From JBNAVJ01 sp049700455 (GTDB taxonomy: Bacteria; Bacteroidota; Ignavibacteria; Tepidaquicellales; Tepidaquicellaceae), in assembly GCA_049700455.1 (NCBI GenBank), contig JBNAVJ010000008.1:1-64000 (forward strand): a DNA stretch of 64,000 nt, given 5' to 3'. Under the pieces are notes generated by a model. It did not search any database, was not told where the DNA came from, and saw only the letters and a list, made by a program, of their open reading frames with translations. Shown here in pieces: positions 1 to 8,954 of the stretch. The translations under genes and the position numbers were made by a program. Each line of letters starts with the position of its first letter. Positions within the stretch are counted from its first letter, which is position 1.

Positions 1-89
1 AACTATGGTTAAATGGTGAATATAAAAAAGTTGGAAGAGAAAAGAATAGATTTAACAATGCAAAACTGCTTGTTCTTAAGCCTTTGTAA
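1..89 (+). CDS. C-terminal end of an unidentified upstream gene (5' partial)
   Basis: An open frame runs in from the left edge (codons in phase with base 3) and stops at TAA 87-89. About 28 residues are visible, basic and ending KLLVLKPL. The stop overlaps the ATG of rsmA (TAATG), so the two genes are probably translationally coupled. The fragment is too short for me to recognise the family. Confidence 0.5.
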   Translation, partial: LWLNGEYKKVGREKNRFNNAKLLVLKPL

Positions 90-916
90 TGGCTTACTCA
101 AAAATAACATATAAAGGGCACCTGCCCCATCGTAGGTTCAGTCAAAACTTTCTTTCAGATGAGAATATTGCCCGAAAAATAGTTAAAGCCTTTAATATTT
201 CTAATTCTGATTTAATTCTTGAAATAGGACCAGGGATGGGTGCTTTAACCAGGCATATTCTAAAAAGTACAACGAATTATGTAGGAATAGAAATCGATAA
301 AGAGCTTGCTCGAAGACTACAAGAGGAATACAATATCACTATTCTGGAACAGGATTTTCTGACTATAGACTTTCTGGAAGTAAAAAACAAATTCCCTTCT
401 GAACAAAAACTGAAAGTCGTAGGGAATATCCCATATGGTATATCCTCAGAAATAGTTTTCAAGATCCTTGATAATTATTCTGTAGTTAATGAGGCAATTT
501 TAATGTTTCAAAAAGAATATGCAGAACGTCTTACAAGTAAACCAAATAATCGTAATTATGGAATTATTTCTGTTCAAAGTCAAGCTTTTGCAGAAGTTAG
601 AAAATTGTTTAGTGTTAAATCTACTTCATTTATTCCCAGACCCCGAGTAGATTCTTCTGTGGTTCGTTTTGATATGAAAAAAGACGTTGACTCAGTAATA
701 AAAAATATTACACTTTTTAAATCTCTTGTCAGAAAAGCTTTTAGCCATCGCAGAAAGATTTTAAAATATGCTTTGAAAGAATTTTTAGAATATTATAATC
801 TTTCATTAGCGGATTTTTCAATAGATTATTCTTTACGGGGTGAGCAGTTGAGTGTTTTAGAATATATTAATTTAGCAAATGAAATTGATGCTTTAATTAA
901 TGTTAGAGGAGATTAA
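89..916 (+). CDS. rsmA: 16S rRNA (adenine1518/1519-N6)-dimethyltransferase RsmA/KsgA
   Basis: Cytoplasmic SAM-dependent enzyme that dimethylates two adjacent adenines near the 3' end of 16S rRNA late in 30S assembly. At 275 aa it has the usual family length. Visible motifs are RFSQNFL near residue 17, the SAM-binding EIGPGMGALT (45-54) and the catalytic motif NIPY (113-116, NLPY in many homologs). The C-terminal part, with FSHRRKILK, is the small helical RNA-binding domain. The ATG overlaps the stop of the preceding gene, and the 3' end overlaps the start of mfd by 17 bases, so the three form one transcription unit. Confidence 0.96.
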   Translation: MAYSKITYKGHLPHRRFSQNFLSDENIARKIVKAFNISNSDLILEIGPGMGALTRHILKSTTNYVGIEIDKELARRLQEEYNITILEQDFLTIDFLEVKNKFPSEQKLKVVGNIPYGISSEIVFKILDNYSVVNEAILMFQKEYAERLTSKPNNRNYGIISVQSQAFAEVRKLFSVKSTSFIPRPRVDSSVVRFDMKKDVDSVIKNITLFKSLVRKAFSHRRKILKYALKEFLEYYNLSLADFSIDYSLRGEQLSVLEYINLANEIDALINVRGD

Positions 917-3900
917 ATATAGACTTTACAATTCTGAAAAATTTCAAGAGATAAAAAGCAAAGTAGGTAATAATCTCTACATTGGGGGTATATCAGGCTC
1001 ACTGAGTTCATTTTTGATTGATTATATTTTAAACGAGGTATCAAAAAAAATTGTATATTTAAGTAATGATACCGAGAAACTCCGTAAAGTTTTTGATGAC
1101 CTAACAGCAATTTCTCACCTTGACAATGTTGGGGTTCTGATAACACAGGACCCACTTATCTCGAGTGAAATTTCAAAGTCACTTCTGCTATTATTAGAAT
1201 CACAAAAATATATAGTGCTTAGTAACATTTCAGAATTTGAATGTATTCCGATTAGGATGGAACAGTTTCGTGATTCTATTATAAAACTACGGAAAAATGA
1301 TGAATATCTGTTTGACGAACTTATATTAAAACTCCAGTCAAACTTTTATGAACGTCAAGGTAAGGTTGAAGGCATAGGACAGTTTTCTGTTAGGGGTGGA
1401 ATAATTGATGTATTCCCTGAAAATCTTGACTTCCCTGTACGTATTGAATTTATTGGAGAAGAAATAGAATCAATACGAGAATTTGATATTATTACACAAC
1501 GATCGATTAGAGAAATTGATGAAGTGTCAATAAGCATTAACTTACAATCTGAGGAATTTTCAGAGAAAAAATTTGAGACCGATACGCTGGAACAATATAT
1601 CCCTTCTGACACAATACTAATTATAGATGATATTAATACTTTCAACGACTCAGTGTATCTATCATTGGCAGAGCACCTTTCATCTGCATTTACCACGATA
1701 TTCTTTTCGTACATTAATGATACTGGTATTAAGAATAGTGTAAATTTTAATTCACAGCCGCAGCCAGATTTTCGTTCAAATATAAGTCTTCTTTATAGAA
1801 ATCTAATAGAATATTTCGCCCGTGCTTATGATGTCTATATTCTGAGTTCGGATGAGAACCAGTCGAAAAAGATTCGTTCCATAATAGAAGATTTTGAAAG
1901 TGATAATTTTAAAGAAGAAAATAGAAAACTAAGAAAAGTTATAGATGTTGAGATTTTTCGCAAAACTCCATCTCGAACTTCAATTAAACAATCAGCTATA
2001 AATTATCTTAGTGAGTCAATTCAAAATGGCTTTATACTACATAATAATAAACTTTTAGTTTATACGGAACATGAAATTTTCAGGCGATATTTTCGTCAGC
2101 CAAAACGACAAAGGAAAAAATTTACTGGTATATCTATAGAAGACTTGAAAACTCTTTCTGTGGGTGATTATGTTGTTCACAGGGATTTTGGTATTGGAAT
2201 TTATTCGGGGTTAAAAGAGATTGACATTGGTGGGCGAAAACAGGAGGTTGTTAAATTGACTTATGCAGGGGGGGATACACTTTTTGTGAATTTGAATTAT
2301 GTTAATCTTATCAGGAAATTTTCTGCTAATGAGGGGGTTATTCCCAAACTAACACATCTTGGTGGTAATGATTGGGATAGGATAAAACAAAAAACAAAAA
2401 ATAAAGTTAAGGATATTGCTCGTGATTTAATTTTATTGTATGCAAAGCGAAAGAAACAAAAAGGGTATAAATTTTCAACTGATACTCATTGGCAAAAGGA
2501 GCTTGAAGCCAGTTTTATGTATGAAGATACGCCGGACCAGGTACGTGCAACTGAAGAAGTGAAAATAGATATGGAGTCTGAAAATCCTATGGATAGATTA
2601 ATTTGTGGTGATGTGGGGTTTGGGAAAACTGAAATTGCAATTAGAGCTGCGTTTAAAGCTGTTTTAGATAACAAACAGGTTGCAGTGCTTGTTCCAACTA
2701 CAATTTTGGCTGTACAGCACTTTAATACCTTCCGTGATAGATTATCTCCATTTGCAGTAGAGATAGATTTTTTGACTCGTTTAAAGACTAAAAAGGAACA
2801 GGAAGAAATCCTTACATTACTACAGTCGGGGAAAATCGATATTATAATAGGTACTCATAGACTTTTGTCCCCCGATGTTAAATTTAAAGATCTGGGGCTT
2901 TTAATAATTGATGAAGAACAAAGATTTGGAGTAAAGGATAAGGAAAAACTGCGAGCGCTAAAACCAAACATTGATACACTTACTTTAACTGCAACGCCTA
3001 TACCCCGAACACTAAATTTTTCTTTACTTGGTGCACGAGATTTGTCTATTATTAATACCCCTCCCCAAAATCGTAAGCCTATCATAACTGAAGTAATTAA
3101 GCTTGATTGGCAACTCATAGCAGAAGCAATATTTAATGAACTAAAAAGACAAGGCCAGGTATACTTTGTTACTGATAGAATAGCAGACCTTTACAGAATT
3201 GCTGATAAAATATCAGAATTACTTCCACAAGCAAGAGTGGGTGTTGCTCATGGACAGATGAATGCCCGTAAATTAGAAGATGTTATTATAGACTTTATTG
3301 AACAAAAAATAGAAGTGCTTGTCTGTACAAAAATTATTGAATCGGGATTAGATATTCCAAATGTAAATACAATAATTATTAATAATGCTAATATGTATGG
3401 GCTTGCAGAAATTTATCAACTTCGGGGAAGAGTTGGGAGAAGTGAACAACAGGCTTATGCATATCTTATTTCTCCGCCAGCAGGGAAGCTTACGAAAAGT
3501 GCAATTAGACGTTTGCAGGCAATAGAAGAATATACTGAACTTGGCTCAGGTTTTAACCTTGCATTAAGAGATATGGAAATACGGGGAGTTGGAAATCTTC
3601 TTGGAAAAGAACAAAGTGGTTTTATCTCACAAATTGGTTTTGATACTTTTCTTGATATTATTGATGAAGCGGTTCTTGAGTTGAAAGAAAGCGAATTTAC
3701 TGAATTATTCAATAAAGATAAAACTCTCAAAATTGCAGAAGCTGCTGTTAAAGAAAAATACACATTAACTACAATCATTGAAAATGATATAGATGCTTAT
3801 ATCCCCTTTGAATATATCTCTGATGATACTGAAAAGCTTGCGATATATAAAAGACTCTATGAGATTAAAGATATTAATAATCTTGTTGAACTCAAAAATG

Positions 3901-4232
3901 AACTTATTGATCGGTATGGTAAATATGATTTGCCTGTGGAAAGTCTTTTAAAGATTATAGAATTAAAAATTCTTGCAACAAAACTGGGGATAGAAAAAAT
4001 CATAATCAATGGTCTGAATGCTTATATCTATTTCACTGTTACAGAAAATCACATTACAATTGATGATGAATTTTTCAATAGCCTGATTAAGAAAATGTCT
4101 TCATCACCACTTTCTGATTATTGTAAATTCCTCAATGACACAAAAAGTCTTGTTCTACAATTCAATTTCAGTTCTGAAGATGATAGAGAGAGAATAAAAG
4201 AACTTGAAAAATTACTTCGATTACAATTGTAG
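900..4232 (+). CDS. mfd: Transcription-repair coupling factor Mfd
   Basis: ATP-dependent translocase that removes stalled RNA polymerase from damaged template and recruits UvrA. At 1110 aa it is full length. Order: UvrB-like N-terminal module (about 1-330, with GQFSVRGGIIDVFP), the RNA-polymerase-interacting domain opening with VGDYVVHRDFGIGIYSG (about 420), and a RecG-like motor with Walker A GDVGFGKTE (about 568) and Walker B DEEQRFG. After it come LTATPIPRTL, the translocation region GRVGRSEQQAYAYL and a C-terminal UvrA-binding-surface domain with LGKEQSGFISQIGFD. The ATG lies inside the end of rsmA, without a clear ribosome-binding site. Confidence 0.97.
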   Translation: MLEEIKYRLYNSEKFQEIKSKVGNNLYIGGISGSLSSFLIDYILNEVSKKIVYLSNDTEKLRKVFDDLTAISHLDNVGVLITQDPLISSEISKSLLLLLESQKYIVLSNISEFECIPIRMEQFRDSIIKLRKNDEYLFDELILKLQSNFYERQGKVEGIGQFSVRGGIIDVFPENLDFPVRIEFIGEEIESIREFDIITQRSIREIDEVSISINLQSEEFSEKKFETDTLEQYIPSDTILIIDDINTFNDSVYLSLAEHLSSAFTTIFFSYINDTGIKNSVNFNSQPQPDFRSNISLLYRNLIEYFARAYDVYILSSDENQSKKIRSIIEDFESDNFKEENRKLRKVIDVEIFRKTPSRTSIKQSAINYLSESIQNGFILHNNKLLVYTEHEIFRRYFRQPKRQRKKFTGISIEDLKTLSVGDYVVHRDFGIGIYSGLKEIDIGGRKQEVVKLTYAGGDTLFVNLNYVNLIRKFSANEGVIPKLTHLGGNDWDRIKQKTKNKVKDIARDLILLYAKRKKQKGYKFSTDTHWQKELEASFMYEDTPDQVRATEEVKIDMESENPMDRLICGDVGFGKTEIAIRAAFKAVLDNKQVAVLVPTTILAVQHFNTFRDRLSPFAVEIDFLTRLKTKKEQEEILTLLQSGKIDIIIGTHRLLSPDVKFKDLGLLIIDEEQRFGVKDKEKLRALKPNIDTLTLTATPIPRTLNFSLLGARDLSIINTPPQNRKPIITEVIKLDWQLIAEAIFNELKRQGQVYFVTDRIADLYRIADKISELLPQARVGVAHGQMNARKLEDVIIDFIEQKIEVLVCTKIIESGLDIPNVNTIIINNANMYGLAEIYQLRGRVGRSEQQAYAYLISPPAGKLTKSAIRRLQAIEEYTELGSGFNLALRDMEIRGVGNLLGKEQSGFISQIGFDTFLDIIDEAVLELKESEFTELFNKDKTLKIAEAAVKEKYTLTTIIENDIDAYIPFEYISDDTEKLAIYKRLYEIKDINNLVELKNELIDRYGKYDLPVESLLKIIELKILATKLGIEKIIINGLNAYIYFTVTENHITIDDEFFNSLIKKMSSSPLSDYCKFLNDTKSLVLQFNFSSEDDRERIKELEKLLRLQL

Positions 4233-4251
4233 TTAAGTTCTTGTAAAACAT

Positions 4252-4279
4252 AACCCTGTTAAAACAGAGTTTTTATTTT
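4252..4279. terminator. Hairpin terminator between mfd and the convergent gene
   Basis: AACCCTGTT (4252-4260) pairs with AACAGAGTT (4263-4271) with one mismatch and a 2-base loop, followed by a T-rich tail (TTTTATTTT). It lies directly downstream of mfd, facing the convergent gene that ends at 4282, and may serve mfd or both. Confidence 0.6.
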
Positions 4280-4281
4280 AC

Positions 4282-5076
4282 TCAAAACCTCAGAAAGATT
4301 TGAATTGCATATTTCCCAATTTGTGTTGAGTTCATATGGAATCCTTCCTCAGAGGATTCAAAAAATCCCTCAGGACCAAACCTATACTCAGCAAAACTAT
4401 ATGGGTTTAGAAACAGTCCAATGCCTAAAATTCCGCCTTTAAAATGTAATCTTGCATACGGTTGAATGTACATTGGCAATGGATTAATTATTCCAAATGT
4501 CTTACCTTTATAAGGGCCGTCATCTATGTAAGTGAAAGTTCCTCCAAGGTTAAAAAAAGTAAGAGATATTCCCCCTGATAGTCCTCTATTGCCTGGTAGT
4601 GATGTAAAATATTCTGCTGTTACATTGAGAGAAAATAAATCTGCAACTACAGTGTAATGTTTTGTGCTATAAGTATAATTTACTCCTAAATCTGAATAAC
4701 TTAGCTTATCAGTGCTTCCGGCAATACCAAGAGTAAATTCTCCTCCCACATTGAGTACAAACCCCCCAAAAAAACCTGTTGAAATAGAATCTATATTATG
4801 CAGGTAATATCTAGAACCTATAGTCATTCCATGTTGGAGTAAACGGTCAAGATTAAACCGCTCCGGATATTTTATACTTGTTGTCAGATACCCCAATAGA
4901 AAATAGGAAATTGGTTTCTGTTCAAAGGCATAATCGTAGGTTCTAATTTCCCAAGGACGTCTTGTTATTTGTTTTGAATCTGTAATTGAGCCACTGGTAG
5001 AATCTGTGATTGTAAATTGTGAAAATGATAAGTTGCTGATAGTAAGAAGAGCTATAAAGAGTAATATGTATCTCAT
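4282..5076 (-). CDS. Secreted, probably outer-membrane beta-barrel protein of unknown function
   Basis: A 264-residue protein with a Sec signal peptide (MRYILLFIALLTISNLSFSQ) and then alternating hydrophobic/aromatic strands rich in Gly and Tyr, ending in the aromatic residue Phe (QIFLRF) as outer-membrane barrels usually do. No catalytic motif is visible. It stands alone between mfd and a divergent T9SS protein gene. I do not recognise a named family; a small porin-like barrel is the best description. Confidence 0.6.
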   Translation of the reverse strand: MRYILLFIALLTISNLSFSQFTITDSTSGSITDSKQITRRPWEIRTYDYAFEQKPISYFLLGYLTTSIKYPERFNLDRLLQHGMTIGSRYYLHNIDSISTGFFGGFVLNVGGEFTLGIAGSTDKLSYSDLGVNYTYSTKHYTVVADLFSLNVTAEYFTSLPGNRGLSGGISLTFFNLGGTFTYIDDGPYKGKTFGIINPLPMYIQPYARLHFKGGILGIGLFLNPYSFAEYRFGPEGFFESSEEGFHMNSTQIGKYAIQIFLRF

Positions 5077-5316
5077 ATGATTGGGGTTTAGTTAACTTAT
5101 TTTACTTTATGAGGCTCTTTTTAGTTCCATAATCTAATGCTGACCGGTTAATTGAACTCGTTTATTACTAATTTAATATAGTAAGATAGAAAAGAGCTGT
5201 AGCTATCTTAATCCAATTTAATTTTAATGTTCCTTTTAAAATCAGTAGGCATTCTTTTCCCCTTTTTTAAAAAAGTGGTTTTTATAAAATTATATTAATT
5301 ATTAAAAATCATAGTT

Positions 5317-6915
5317 ATGAAGAAATTATTCCTTACAATTGCAGTTTTAATTCTGGTAGGTGAAGATGTTTTTGCCCAGCCCTTTACAAATATTACCATC
5401 TCAACCCAGAATAATCCAAATGAACCATCAATCTGTTTGTTCCCAAAGAATCCTAATATTATTGTAGCAGGCTGTAACATTAACGCAGTGTTTTACTCCA
5501 CTAATGGTGGTTTTAACTGGTCACCACGCATAGCCCTACAATCATCTCTTTATGGGGTATGGGGTGATCCCTGTATAATTGTTGATACATTAGGACATTT
5601 CTATTATTTTCATCTTTCAAATCCCCCTTCAGGAGGACACTGGATTGATAGAATTGTATGTCAAAAATCAACTAATAATGGAATAAACTGGAGTAATCCA
5701 GGTACCTATACTTACTATGACTCTACCAAAGATCAGGATAAAGAATGGGCTGTTGTAGATCCGGTAACAAACTATATCTATGTTACCTGGACTCAGTTTG
5801 ATAGTTATGGGAGTTCTTCACTGCTGGATAGTAGTAACATATTGTTTTCCAAATCGACAGATGGGGGCTTGACCTGGGTAAACTGGGGGAGTGCTACAGC
5901 AAAGCGAATTAACAAGCTTGGTGGAGATTGTGTTGATGAAGATAATACTGTAGAGGGAGCAGTACCTGCAGTCGGTCCAAATGGTGAAATATATGTTGCA
6001 TGGGCTGGTCCCAAAATTAGAAATTCTCAGTTTGGGATTTTCTTTGACAGGTCAACAGATGGTGGACAAACCTGGCTTGAAAATGATATTTATGTTGCAG
6101 ACCAACCCGGAGGTTGGGATTATCTTATCGGGGGAATTTATCGCTCAAACGGCTTACCTGTGACATGCTGTGACTTGAGTAATGGTCCATACAGAGGTTA
6201 TATATACATTAACTGGACTGATTCAGCTGGTCCTTACGATCATGATGTGAAATTTGTTCGTTCAACTAATGGTGGGTTAAACTGGGGTACTCCTATAAGA
6301 GTTAATGATGATGCCCCAGGTAAAGAACAATTTTTTAGCTGGATGACAATTGACCAAAAAAATGGTGATATATATATTGTATTTTACGATAGACGTAATC
6401 TAACAGGAAACCAAACGAATTTCTACATTGCGCGTTCTACCAATGGAGGTAGTACTTTTACAAACTATCTTGTGAGTTCTTCTCCATTTTCCCCCTCATC
6501 GTCAGTATTTTTTGGTGATTATACAAATGTAACTGCTTATAATGGTCATGTTAGGCCTATATGGATTCGACTTGATGGGACAAGTTTGAGTTTGATGACG
6601 GCTATTATAGATTTTGTAACAGAAACAAATAATATTACTTCGGTAGTCCCTTCTGAATATGAACTCGCTCAAAATTATCCTAATCCCTTTAATCCTATTA
6701 CGACAATAGGGTACAAATTGTCAAAAGGAGGAATGGTTGAACTTAAAGTTTTTGATATTCAAGGACGGGAGGTTGTAACACTTGTGAATCAGTACCAGCA
6801 AGCAGGAAGTTATACTACTAACTGGGATGCAAGCAAATTCCCCTCAGGGGTTTATTTTTATCGTTTAAGTTCAGGAGAATTTGTAGAAGCCAAAAAGATG
6901 ACACTTATCAAATAA
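5317..6915 (+). CDS. T9SS-secreted BNR/Asp-box repeat protein (sialidase-fold beta-propeller)
   Basis: A 532-residue exported protein. The N-terminal signal peptide (MKKLFLTIAVLILVGEDVFA) is followed by a propeller-like region with repeated Asp-boxes: STNGGFNW, STNNGINW, STDGGLTW, STDGGQTW, STNGGLNW and STNGGSTF. The last ~85 residues are a type IX secretion sorting domain (LAQNYPNPFNP ... GVYFYRL ... KKMTLIK), predicting export across the outer membrane. The fold is shared with sialidases, but the catalytic Arg triad and Tyr/Glu pair were not identified, so enzymatic function is not claimed. It is monocistronic, divergent from the gene on its left. Confidence 0.8.
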   Translation: MKKLFLTIAVLILVGEDVFAQPFTNITISTQNNPNEPSICLFPKNPNIIVAGCNINAVFYSTNGGFNWSPRIALQSSLYGVWGDPCIIVDTLGHFYYFHLSNPPSGGHWIDRIVCQKSTNNGINWSNPGTYTYYDSTKDQDKEWAVVDPVTNYIYVTWTQFDSYGSSSLLDSSNILFSKSTDGGLTWVNWGSATAKRINKLGGDCVDEDNTVEGAVPAVGPNGEIYVAWAGPKIRNSQFGIFFDRSTDGGQTWLENDIYVADQPGGWDYLIGGIYRSNGLPVTCCDLSNGPYRGYIYINWTDSAGPYDHDVKFVRSTNGGLNWGTPIRVNDDAPGKEQFFSWMTIDQKNGDIYIVFYDRRNLTGNQTNFYIARSTNGGSTFTNYLVSSSPFSPSSSVFFGDYTNVTAYNGHVRPIWIRLDGTSLSLMTAIIDFVTETNNITSVVPSEYELAQNYPNPFNPITTIGYKLSKGGMVELKVFDIQGREVVTLVNQYQQAGSYTTNWDASKFPSGVYFYRLSSGEFVEAKKMTLIK

Positions 6916-7010
6916 TAAGTAAGTTTTTATTATCTTTAAATTTAGCTGCTATAAGAAAGTATCTTTTGCTGCTAATCCTTTTTTAAAGATTGCTTGTTAC
7001 TTTTAGTTTT

Positions 7011-8948
7011 ATGAAATCAAATAAGGAATCATTTTATCAAATAACAGATTTTGATTTGTATTTGCTTGGCGAGGGCAACCACTATCAAATTTATGAGAAG
7101 TTAGGAGCCAAACTTAAAACTATTGATGGACAAAAGGGAGTACAGTTTGCGCTTTGGGCCCCTAATGCAAAAGCTGTAAGTGTAGTGGGGAATTTTAATG
7201 ATTGGAATCATGAAGCAAATGTTATGGAAAATATAAAAAACAGTGGTATTTGGGTAGGTTTTATTAAAGGTTTAGAGGAAGGGGAACTTTATAAATATGC
7301 AATTCTTACATCTGATAATAAACTTGTTTTTAAAGCAGATCCTTTTGCATTCCAGTCAGAAATTAGACCTAGAACGGCATCAGTAATCAATTTTCTGAAT
7401 AAATATAACTGGAACGATAAAGAATGGATGAGAAAAAGAATGAATTTTGATTTCCAGAACTCTCCAATTTCTATATATGAAATTCATCTCGGTTCGTGGA
7501 AGAAAGATTATAATAATATTTACTTTCAGAGTGACTCTGGTTACAAAAGTTATACTCAACTTGCATATGAACTTGTTGAGTATGTTAAACAAATGGGGTA
7601 TACACACATTGAGTTACTACCAATAATGGAGCACCCGCTTGATGAATCGTGGGGATATCAGGTGGTTAGTTATTTTGCTCCAACTAGTAGATATGGTACA
7701 CCTGAAGAGTTAATGTTTTTAATCGACTATTGCCATCAAAATGGCATAGGGGTGATATTAGATTGGGTACCGGCACATTTCCCGGTTGATGAACACGGAC
7801 TTGTAAATTTTGATGGAACTCAATTATATGCTTATAAAAGCTGGAAAAAGGGATACCATAAAGATTGGGGAACTTTGGTCTTCGACTATGGTAGGAATGA
7901 AGTTAGAAATTTTTTAATATCCAATGCTTTGTTCTGGTTTGAAAAATATCATATTGATGGATTAAGGGTCGATGCTGTAGCTTCCATGCTTTATCTTGAC
8001 TATTCAAGAAAAGAAGGAGAATGGGAACCAAATATTTTTGGAGGGAGGGAAAATCTTGAAGCAATTGATTTCATTAAAAAACTAAATGAAGTTGTTCATC
8101 TGTATCATAAAGGTATTGTTATGATTGCAGAGGAATCTACGGCATTTCCTATGGTAACGAGACCAACCTATGCAGGAGGGCTCGGATTTGATATGAAATG
8201 GAATATGGGGTGGATGAATGATACTTTGAAATATTTTTCCAAAGATTCAATCCACAGAAAATATCATCAGAATTTACTTACTTTCTCGCTGTGGTATGCA
8301 TTTACTGAAAATTTTGTTCTGCCAATTTCGCATGATGAAGTTGTTCACGGTAAAAAATCAGTACTCGAAAAATTACCCGGTGATCAATGGCAGAGATTTG
8401 CAAATCTAAGACTATTTTATTTATATATGTTTACCCATCCAGGTAAGAAACTGAATTTTATGACTAACGATATAGCTCAGTACAATGAATGGGATGTAAA
8501 AAAATCGTTAGATTGGTTTGTGCTGGATTTTGAAGAACATCGAAAATTTAATTTTTACTTTCAGAATTTGAATAAACTTTATAAAAGCCACAAAGCACTT
8601 TATGAAATTGATTTTTCACCTGAAGGATTTGAATGGATTGATTTTTCTGATGCTGAAAGCAGTGTGATTGCGTATATACGTAAGAGCGTCTATATGGAGG
8701 AGGTTTTAATTGTTGTGCTTAATATGACTCCTGTTGTTAGATATACCTATAAAATAGGGGTCCCATTTGTCGGCTATTACAAAGAAGTATTCAATAGTGA
8801 TGCAATTGAATATGGAGGCAGCGGACAAGGTAACCTGGGTGGAGTGAGGAGTATAGCGGGTGATTATCACCATAGGGAACATTATATTTCGCTTACATTA
8901 CCTCCGTTAGGAGGAGTTGTCTTTAAATATGAAAAAGAAAAGAATTAA
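7011..8948 (+). CDS. glgB: 1,4-alpha-glucan branching enzyme GlgB
   Basis: Introduces alpha-1,6 branches into glycogen in the cytoplasm. 645 aa from the ATG chosen here; an in-frame TTG at 6990 would add seven residues but looks less likely. Order: CBM48 domain with FALWAPNAKAVSVVGNFNDW (46-65), a GH13 (beta/alpha)8 barrel and a C-terminal beta domain. Catalytic residues are visible: nucleophile Asp321 (DGLRVDAVAS), acid/base Glu374 (IAEEST) and Asp442 (ISHDEVVHGK). The short N-terminus is typical of the branching enzymes of this lineage. First gene of a glgB-GH57-malQ operon; the next gene starts 6 bases downstream. Confidence 0.95.
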   Translation: MKSNKESFYQITDFDLYLLGEGNHYQIYEKLGAKLKTIDGQKGVQFALWAPNAKAVSVVGNFNDWNHEANVMENIKNSGIWVGFIKGLEEGELYKYAILTSDNKLVFKADPFAFQSEIRPRTASVINFLNKYNWNDKEWMRKRMNFDFQNSPISIYEIHLGSWKKDYNNIYFQSDSGYKSYTQLAYELVEYVKQMGYTHIELLPIMEHPLDESWGYQVVSYFAPTSRYGTPEELMFLIDYCHQNGIGVILDWVPAHFPVDEHGLVNFDGTQLYAYKSWKKGYHKDWGTLVFDYGRNEVRNFLISNALFWFEKYHIDGLRVDAVASMLYLDYSRKEGEWEPNIFGGRENLEAIDFIKKLNEVVHLYHKGIVMIAEESTAFPMVTRPTYAGGLGFDMKWNMGWMNDTLKYFSKDSIHRKYHQNLLTFSLWYAFTENFVLPISHDEVVHGKKSVLEKLPGDQWQRFANLRLFYLYMFTHPGKKLNFMTNDIAQYNEWDVKKSLDWFVLDFEEHRKFNFYFQNLNKLYKSHKALYEIDFSPEGFEWIDFSDAESSVIAYIRKSVYMEEVLIVVLNMTPVVRYTYKIGVPFVGYYKEVFNSDAIEYGGSGQGNLGGVRSIAGDYHHREHYISLTLPPLGGVVFKYEKEKN

Positions 8949-8954
8949 TAAAAA

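Noticed and set aside
5262..5275. Palindrome CTTTTTTAAAAAAG, repeated at 24071-24084 upstream of another T9SS gene
   Set aside because: Both copies lie within ~340 bases upstream of a T9SS gene, but such A/T palindromes are expected by chance in DNA of this composition and their distances to the genes differ.
5317..6915. Calling the BNR-repeat protein a sialidase
   Set aside because: Asp-boxes show the propeller fold only; the catalytic residues of sialidases were not found.
7380..7607. Antisense open frames inside glgB, mfd, malQ and other genes
   Set aside because: They are shadows of genes with full-length family matches on the other strand.
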